A stretch of 25,326 bases of DNA from Acanthamoeba castellanii str. Neff (taxonomy: Eukaryota; Discosea; Longamoebia; Acanthamoebidae), in the NCBI RefSeq assembly GCF_000313135.1, contig NW_004457369.1, positions 20,656-45,981 on the forward strand. The letters run 5' to 3'. Position numbers and translations under genes: made by a program. The first letter of the stretch is position 1. Every line of letters begins with the position of its first letter. The notes under the pieces were generated by a model, which was given only the letters and a program-made list of their open reading frames with translations, made no database searches and was not told the origin of the DNA. Of this stretch, positions 18,446 to 25,326 are shown piece by piece.

Positions 18446-21400
18446 CTACTCGAGCTCGAGGGTGACGATCTTCTTGGGGCCGACGACCAGCTTGATGAGC
18501 CGGGCGCCGTCCTCGAGGTCTTCTACGTCGAGTGGCCCCTCGCCGCGTCGCTGTTCGCTGAGTTCGCATCGGTATACCTTGGCGAACCGTATCGCCGATG
18601 ACACGTAGACGTGCGCGGTGTCGGTGGTCTCGAACGGGCTGTAGAAGCGCAGGATGAGGCTCTCCCTGTCCTCCGCCTTCTTCAGCGTCGAGACCACCAG
18701 ATGTCGCGGTCGCACCTCGATCAGCGAACCCGGCATCAGCTGACCCACTCGGTCCTGCGGCAGATGCCTACAAGCGGGTTCGTCGTGAGTGTCGCACACG
18801 ACACACGACACACGACACACACGGCACACACACACGACACATGAAGTTAGGAGCAGTACCGCAGGCCATCGGGGGTGGTGGGCATCTTGAGGCCATCGAT
18901 GAAGCGGAGGGAGGGCTCGGAGGTGAGGCCCACCAGATCCGAGAAGCTCGTGTCCACGAGCGCCTCCGGAAAATAGCCGGCGTAGTCCTTCACGTTGATC
19001 GGCACGATCCGCTCGTTGAACTTGCGCGCCTGCATCACGCACGTACGGAGCATTGGTTGGTTTGGTTTGGTTTGGTTTGGTTTGGTTTGGTTGTGGGTCG
19101 GTTGGCACACTATGAAACGGCGCGAGTATGGTACGTACTTCGGCGTCGGTTTGGTTTGGTTGTGGGTCGGTTGGCACACTATGAAACGGCGAGCGAGTAT
19201 GGTACGTACCTCGGCGTCGGGGACTGCGAAGGGGAACAGATCGATGTTGATGGGGTTGACGAACGGTATAATCGAGTACTCCAGTGATAGCACACCTGTC
19301 ATGACAGGTTGTTGCCTGTCAGCTCTGCAGCATAACACGCAACACGCAACACGCACGACGCATCATTAATAATAACAACAATAACAATTAAAGTACCGAG
19401 CTCTTGTGCGGTCGGGGTGCTGAACTTGCCCCAATCGCCCAACTTGTCTACGGCGCGTAACAGCGTAAGGCACAGGTTGCCTGCGGGGAGGGGGAAGGGA
19501 GTGTGAGTCATGATTCTGGAGTCGCGGATCGCATCAAACCTTGAGCCGATGATGATGTGGTGTTACTTTGCTCCACGTTGTACTCCGGGAGGCCCTTGTT
19601 GGCGATGGCCAGGCCTCGTCGCTGCACGTCGTCATACACCTACATGACACGCGAGTTGCACATGTGCGTGCGATTAAAAAAGGCCATGTGCACACATACA
19701 CGTGTGCGTGTGCGGTGGTGCGTGTGCGTGTGCGTGTGCGTGTGCGTGTGCGTGTGCGTGTGCGTGTGCGTGTGCGTGTGCGTACCATCATATACTTCTG
19801 CTGCGGGAAATACTTGGCCGAGACTGGACGCTTGATGACCTCGAACTGGCTGTCGGCGTAGATCTCCTTGACGAAGAAGGGCGGCTGGAACAGAACGCGC
19901 AGGCGATGGGAGCCCTTTTGGTTGTTGACCTCCACGCGCACATCGACTCGCCGCGCTCCTACATACCAACTGAAGCGTAAGCGGCCGCTGCCGCGGGTGG
20001 TAAAGCGAACACCGAGGGGCAAGGGAGGTGTGTGTACCCTTGGTCAAGAGGAAGAACGTCTTCACCTCCAGAGTCGGGCCGAAGTCCGTCTTGGTCTGCT
20101 CGTGCACGACACACAAACGAACGGGACAGAAAGTGGCGCGGGTGAGTGTGAGCGGGCGGGAAAGTGGGTGGTATTTACGGGCGGGTGTGAGGGGGGGGCT
20201 TGAGTTACCTGAATGACGGAGTGCGTGGCAAAGTGTCGGACCCGAACGATCTGGGTGTTCTCCTCACTGGCGAACATGAGACCCGAATTGCCTCTCTATT
20301 GCCGGACACGTCAGCAAACAACAGTTTTATATTATATAAAAAATAACAATAATAACAAAAAAAATAAAATAAAAACAAATAATAAAAAAGGCCCAATGGG
20401 CGTTCTCTTGTAAGGCCTGTGTGGCTGCGTACCCGCTTGTAGACGTATTCATCGCCAATGTCGGGTCCGTCCTCGAGCTTGTTCAGGTGCTGGAAGACCA
20501 TGCCGCCTGGGGTGCCGAGGTGGGGTTGGTCGAGACTAATGTACGGGGCGAGGCCCTAGGGGGAAAGGGGGAAAGGAGGGGGCGACGTACTGTCCTTGTG
20601 CTGGATGCTCAGCCGGCCGTTGGGGAGCACGTTGACGAGGAGGTGCTCGTTCTCCATGACCGGCGGCAAGACGGGCTCGGGCTCGGGCGACGGTTGTTCA
20701 GTGCCGGCGGCGGCCCGCTGTTGGACGACGGACCAGGCGGCGCTGGCAGCAGAGCTGCCCGGCGTCGTCGCGGGGGCGCGGGACTGGCTCGCAGCGGTTT
20801 CGGGTTTGTTCACGGCTTCCCTGAAGCGCTGCTCCACGCCCTTGGTGGGCTGCGCGGCGGCGCTGCTCTCGGCTTTCGCGGGCGAGGCGGGCGAGGCCTG
20901 CTTGCTCCCCTTAATCTTCTGCTTCCGCTGCGGCGCCACTGGCGACGTGGCCGCCTCGCTCGTCTCCTCTTCCATCGACAGCAGACTTCGCTTGCGCCGG
21001 CCACCGGCGCGGTCCTCTCTGTTGGATCAAAACACGCGCTAAGCAACCAAGGCACACGACACGCACGACACCGACACATGACACACACGACACACACGAC
21101 ACACACGACACACGCATGGCTGCATGTACGCAAGACTTTGAAAGAGCGCGTACCTAGCTTCCTCGGGCTCTGGCGATTTTTCCAGTTCTTCTTCATCATC
21201 ATCGCCCTCGCCATGGTAGTCGGCCTTGCGCTCCTTCTCCTTCGGCTGCTTGTCCTCGTTGGCCTTGGCCTCCTCGATCAGGCGCTCGAGCACGGGGTTG
21301 GCGCTTGTCATTGCGCCGACGGGAACCCAGCGGAAAGTGTACACGCCGTAGCCGTGAGCGGGCACGCTCACTTCCACCGCCACATTGTAAAGCGCTCTAT

Positions 21401-24400
21401 TGACGGACTTGCGGAAACCTGGTTTGAAACGACACACACACACACACACGGCACACACACGGCACACACACCAGATATCAGCACCTGAAGGCAGAACAAC
21501 TGTTGTTGAAGTTGGCCACTCGGGAGGGCGTGACAGGAGGGAGCGGTACCGCCATCGGGCAATTCGTAGGTCCATTGCTTCATGACCACTTCCAGCATTT
21601 GCACGAGAACGGGCTGGCCCGCCGCATCGGTGCACTGGAGCTTGAGCCCCCTCTCGAGTTTCCCCTCCACCTTTTTTGTTGTCGATCGCGTCGTGTCAGC
21701 AAAAAGACAAAACACACAAACAAACAAACAAAAAAATCAAAAACAAAAAACGTGAAGTTTTCGCTGTGTGCCGCGTGTGCGGTGGTGCATGTCGTACCCG
21801 AGCATAGATGATTTCGCGTTCCCGTGGGAAGTTGGAGGGGTTGAACACGAAGATTCGGCGGAAAGAGTCCTCTGGAGCAGCGCGACGAAGAAGCTTCAGC
21901 TGACGAGGTGGAAGGAGAGGAGGAGGGGAACGAAGGCGCACCAAGGGGGTCCACAAAGTGGCGGAAGAACGAGGCAAAGGCGGTGCTCACCAGCTGTTCG
22001 CCCACCTGTCGTGCCTTGGCGAACCGCGTGTCGACCTGATTCAAGATTCAAAAATGCCGTGTTTACGGCGCATGAGCGAAATCGCTATAATAAGACGAAT
22101 AAGAATCATAGATAATAGTACCTCGCGATGCACATCGGATACCGAGCAGCCGCAGATTGAGTCGTGTGGATGGTTTTCCATCAGCACCTTCCACGCATAC
22201 CTGCGCACGCATACGCACGCACGCACCACCGCACATGCGTCGGCGAGAGGCGGATGAATCGGTCAATCAATCTGATTCGAATCAAAGCGTGGCGTTGGGT
22301 GAGCGAGTGTACCAAACGCGATCGGAGTCGTATCGCCTGCCTTGGATCTTCCAGGCGAGGGCCTCCAGCGGCTCCATCCACTTCTCAAAGAGTGTCGAAA
22401 CGCGCCAGTTCATCTGATGGTGGCAGACACGACCAACAACGGGAGTGAAGTGAGGACAAGCAAGTTTGCATTGGCCGAGCAGTAGCAGCAGCGGCCTCGT
22501 CGTCGTAAACAGCGATCAACGCACACGGTGCGTACCACTTTCTGGGTGATCTTGGTGGAGAGCGTGTTGGCCAGGTGGTCCACGGCCACTCGCATCTCGC
22601 CGGGCCATCTGTCCAGCTTGATGCCCCTCCTACCGGTACCGAAAACATGACCCCAATTACACACACAAGCGCAAACGGATGGCGTTTTTGGGTGAGATTA
22701 AAAATCCATGAGTGCGTACCGTTGAACTTCGGAGTGCACGAGCGACACGTAGTCATCGAGATTGGAGTGCACGGCCACCATTGGCAGCTTGTGCTCCGCG
22801 AACAGCTTGTTCGATTCGACGATCTGCTGGCCGACACTAAACACGGATAATGACGTGGATCAGCAGGAGCACACGAAGCTGGGGTGGGTGGGAGAGCGGA
22901 GAGATGTTACTGCGCATCGGGTGCTGTGTGATCGCAGCCGTTCATGAGTAGCAGGTGCGACGTTCTGGTACCGGCGCTAACGAGTTCCTTGTACTTCTTG
23001 GAGTACCACGGTATGAGACTGAACACACGCAGCACGCACACCCGTGAGCAAATTGTCGGGCTATTCGAAAGGAACGGTACGTACGCCGTTCTGTAGTCAG
23101 GCAGACAAGCCGAGAAGCAGTTCAGGTTCACAATGACACACACACGACACCGAAATACGTAAGGAGCAGCGGGCTTCAAGGCTCGAGACTGAGAGGCCGT
23201 ACGTATTGACCTTGCGAGGCATGTCGAGGCCGTTACAATACCACCGACGAAGGTGGATGAACAAGACTCGAGAGCCATCGGGGGATTGCCACCACAGCTT
23301 CGCCACGACGAATGAGCGCGTGAGGTGTTGTTCTCATGGTACGCGCAAGCACGACACGCACGACACACACACGCGGTACCTCGCTGGGCTGCTTGGGGCC
23401 TGGACCACGTCCGGACACTGCCGATTCGATATCGAAACCCAGCAGCATTTGCGGCTGTCACAGAGAGAAGCGAGTGAGCGAACGTTAGACACTTTGATGC
23501 GCGAGCTTGAATCACTTAAGAGTGGGAAGGGGATCACCAGTTGTGCGATGTGCCCGAACGAGTCGGGAATGTAGCCCACGAGCGAGGAGCCGCCCAGCGC
23601 CTCGGCCTTGCGAATGCCCAGCATGAGGTTCCTGACGAGCCCTTCGCCAGTTACCAGGAACTCGTCGGGTTGCACAAACCTGTCAACCACCCCGAGCACG
23701 AGCGCGAGCACGAGCACGAGTGTCACGCCACGTCATCTTGATAAAAAGAACAAATCAAATTACAGCCGCGCGCGCAAGAGGTGCTCCCTACCAGGGTCCC
23801 AGGGCGATCTTGTTCTGCAAGTTGGCCAGATGGATCCTCTCCTTCATGTACGGTCTGATCTCCATATAGTCGTCGGCTGGAATCTGTTCAGATCACACAG
23901 AGAAATATTTTGCATTATATCAATTTCATTTCACATTGATACCATCACATTATTAAGGCAATGTAGAGAGGTGAGACGCATACCATTTGGCCATCGAGAT
24001 GAAAGTGCTGGAACGTGGGGTCGGTGTCCATTTGGTCGAGCACGTCATCCAACAGCTTCACCAGACGGCCACGAAACTGCTCGAAGGGGAGGTACCACTC
24101 TCTGCCCCGCGTGATGACGACACACCAAAGAGAAACAAAGCAAAGAGAATGGCGCGTTTAGAGAAAGAGGGGAAGGAACACGATGCAAGGGGGGTGTTAC
24201 CTATCCCAATGAGTGTGGGAGATGATGTGAAACTTGGTGATGTTGTCGTGCTGGGCCAGCTTCTTCATGTCCAGACTGTGCTCAGCTCCTGTGTCATGAC
24301 GCACAAGCATCAGCAACCTGGGAGAACAGCGCACAAATGGAGAGGGCGAGCGCTCACGTGATCGAGAGGTCGTGGCTTGTCGTGCGGAGCTTTGAGGGTT

Positions 24401-24906
24401 GTGTGCTGGTGGCTCAACCTCGCAAGCTACGCTTGTTACCTCCTGCGTGTCCGGCTCGGCAGCCATGACCTCAAGCTCTTCCTACTCACAGACCCCAGCG
24501 TTAATACACACACGACACACCACGGCACGCGCGCGCGCCGAGTGGAGAGGGTGAAACCTGCAAAGTCTTCTTCTGGATCTCCAGCTGCCGGATCTTGCGC
24601 AGGTGCGCCTCGAGAGTGACATCACGCTGCTTGCGCAGCTTGTTGGCTTCTCTGTTGACTTCCTCCAGTCGCTCCCTCGCCACCATCAGCTGTTCTTCGT
24701 ACGTTTCCTTCTGTCGCTCGTGCTCCGCATAGTTTTCTGTGTGCGTGCGGGTCGTGTGGCAACCATCAGACATCAGAAATGAATGCAAAATAAAAGGCAG
24801 AGATGAAGAGGGAGGTACCAAAGGTGAGGTATGTGCTCCATATGCAGATGAAACAAAAGGCGACACCCCAGCTGAGGTGCTGGAAGGTGCGGCTGGAGAA
24901 CACCAT
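18446..24906 (-). CDS. Alpha-mannosidase family protein (GH38), membrane-anchored, 28-30 exons
   Basis: Model exons: 24906-24819, 24736-24558, 24481-24358, 24288-24201, 24101-23984, 23883-23792, 23679-23538, 23454-23380, 23297-23203, (23090-23085), 23018-22911, 22836-22720, 22629-22536, 22413-22313, 22200-22122, 22035-21942, 21871-21798, 21670-21550, (21499-21485), 21418-21154, 21018-20591, 20506-20433, 20295-20209, 20095-20038, 19958-19786, 19639-19567, 19480-19397, 19295-19210, 19029-18860 and 18767-18446; the bracketed micro-exons are optional. Phases agree, giving about 1,209 residues. Residues 13-29 form a signal anchor and 31-89 a coiled coil. SHTHWDREW (Asp159, zinc), YIPDSFGH (Asp269, nucleophile) and ENHPHDS (His488, zinc) form the active site. 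The C-terminal beta domains include NKGLPEY and TLLRAV. It removes terminal alpha-mannose, probably in the Golgi or endosomes. Motifs resemble bacterial MngB-type enzymes more than Golgi mannosidase II. The exon at 24481-24358 and its junctions are the weakest part. Confidence 0.92.
18794..18841. repeat. CACGACACACGACAC repeat in the last mannosidase intron
   Basis: ACACGACAC units fill the intron between the last two mannosidase exons. Confidence 0.85.
19044..19093. repeat. TTGGT pentanucleotide tract
   Basis: About nine TTTGG/TTGGT units lie in the mannosidase intron 19030-19209, directly next to the tandem duplication at 19091-19220. On the coding strand they read ACCAA and encode an Asn-Gln-Thr-Lys-Pro repeat if the intron is retained. 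Confidence 0.95.
19091..19220. repeat. Tandem duplication (~60 bp units) that includes a splice donor
   Basis: Two near-identical units, 19091-19149 and 19160-19220, are separated by a short TTGGT run. They differ by a two-base insertion and one substitution. The right unit contains the end of a mannosidase exon and its GTACGT donor; the left unit repeats the last exon bases and the donor inside the intron. Confidence 0.95.
19702..19784. repeat. GTGTGC hexanucleotide microsatellite inside an intron
   Basis: About twelve near-perfect GTGTGC units (plus strand) lie directly inside the donor of the mannosidase intron 19640-19785. This is the longest perfect microsatellite in the window. Confidence 0.95.
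21049..21115. repeat. ACACACGACAC repeat in a mannosidase intron
   Basis: Repeated CACACGACAC units lie in the intron between the two exons that encode the disordered insertion of the mannosidase. Confidence 0.85.
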
Positions 24907-25326
24907 CAACGTCTGCAATCCTAAATTATCGAAACGATTAAAGTGATTAAAAGTAGCAAACCAGGCCGTGGCTTGAGAAGGTTGCCACGATTTGTGACAT
25001 AAGTCTATGACCCTCATCTTGGTCAAGATGTACAAGTGTTCCGGGACATCCGATTTTTTCATTTTGTAGAAGGAGGTACCTCACAAATCGACGGAAGAGA
25101 TTGCAATCTCTCTAAGGCTGATAAGCTAGATTGCGAAGAACCCGTGAATCCAGACTGCCGCCACGTTGTTCTGTCTCTCCCTCCTCACCTTGTCGCGCAA
25201 CCTCAACCAAAACTGCCAAACACTCGAAATTCCGTGTGTTGTAAGCCTGTGGAATGCTTGACAATGACCACTTTGTTCAGCTGGCCACAACGTCGGAGCT
25301 GCCGTGGGCGAGGGAGGGCAGGTCGC
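24907..25326. other. Upstream flank of the mannosidase gene; no gene supported
   Basis: An open frame extends the mannosidase N-terminus up to 25062, but it would place about 50 polar residues before the membrane anchor and shows no family resemblance, so I end the gene at the Met at 24906. The far right edge may hold the last coding bases of a minus-strand gene cut by the window (an open stretch ending at a TGA near 25278-25280), but this is too short to support. Confidence 0.4.

Noticed and set aside
18794..18841. Regularly spaced CACGACAC units that could be mistaken for a CRISPR array
   Set aside because: The units are 8-11 bp without unique spacers, lie in an intron and belong to a eukaryotic microsatellite type.
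19640..20116. Minus-strand frame with a His-Thr repeat spanning a mannosidase intron and exons
   Set aside because: The repeat is translated microsatellite in an intron, and the frame differs from the conserved mannosidase frame on one side.

Overview
The window looks like nuclear DNA of a GC-rich, intron-dense unicellular eukaryote. The best fit is a free-living amoeba of the Acanthamoeba type. The evidence is: many short (about 50-180 bp) GT-AG introns, G/C-ending codons, very short gaps between genes on both strands, small F-box proteins, hexanucleotide CA/GT repeats inside introns, and no bacterial operon signals. The species is inferred; no marker gene (rRNA, organelle or other) is present to prove it. 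All exon boundaries below were built by eye from splice motifs, reading phase and protein-family continuity.

Layout, left to right. 949-1571 (-) is a spliced small cupin protein. 1814-2014 (+) is a 66-residue unknown. 2097-2568 (+) is a probable two-exon unknown. 2791-3391 (+) is a DUF1348/SnoaL-like protein with a probable mitochondrial presequence. 3447-3868 (-) is a 92-residue F-box protein. 4445-6727 (+) and 7341-9188 (+) are two tandem, disordered, Ser/Lys/Glu-rich proteins that share short motifs. 9375-10683 (-) is a seven-exon helical, acidic, TPR-like unknown. 10920-12167 (-) is a secreted papain-family cysteine protease with a TATA box. 12733-14119 (-) is a zinc-finger UBP protein. 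14232-15942 (+) is an eight-exon Gfo/Idh/MocA oxidoreductase. 16104-18372 (+) is a gene joining ankyrin repeats, an F-box and a degenerate Ras/Rab-like GTPase domain. 18446-24906 (-) is an alpha-mannosidase (GH38) of about 1,200 residues in 28-30 exons. The last 420 bp hold no gene I can support.

No shared pathway links the genes; this is a housekeeping/accessory mix. Two themes stand out. The first is ubiquitin-related parts: two F-box proteins and one zf-UBP protein. The second is unusual domain combinations. The strongest candidate for something undescribed is the ankyrin/F-box/GTPase fusion. In it the P-loop is intact, but the guanine-specificity motifs and the prenylation site are gone, which suggests a ubiquitin-ligase adaptor with a built-in pseudo-GTPase. 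Other notable points are a ~175-residue disordered insertion in the mannosidase beta domain, candidate 6-nt and 15-nt micro-exons, a tandem duplication that copied a splice donor, and a strong preference for GTAC at 5' splice sites.
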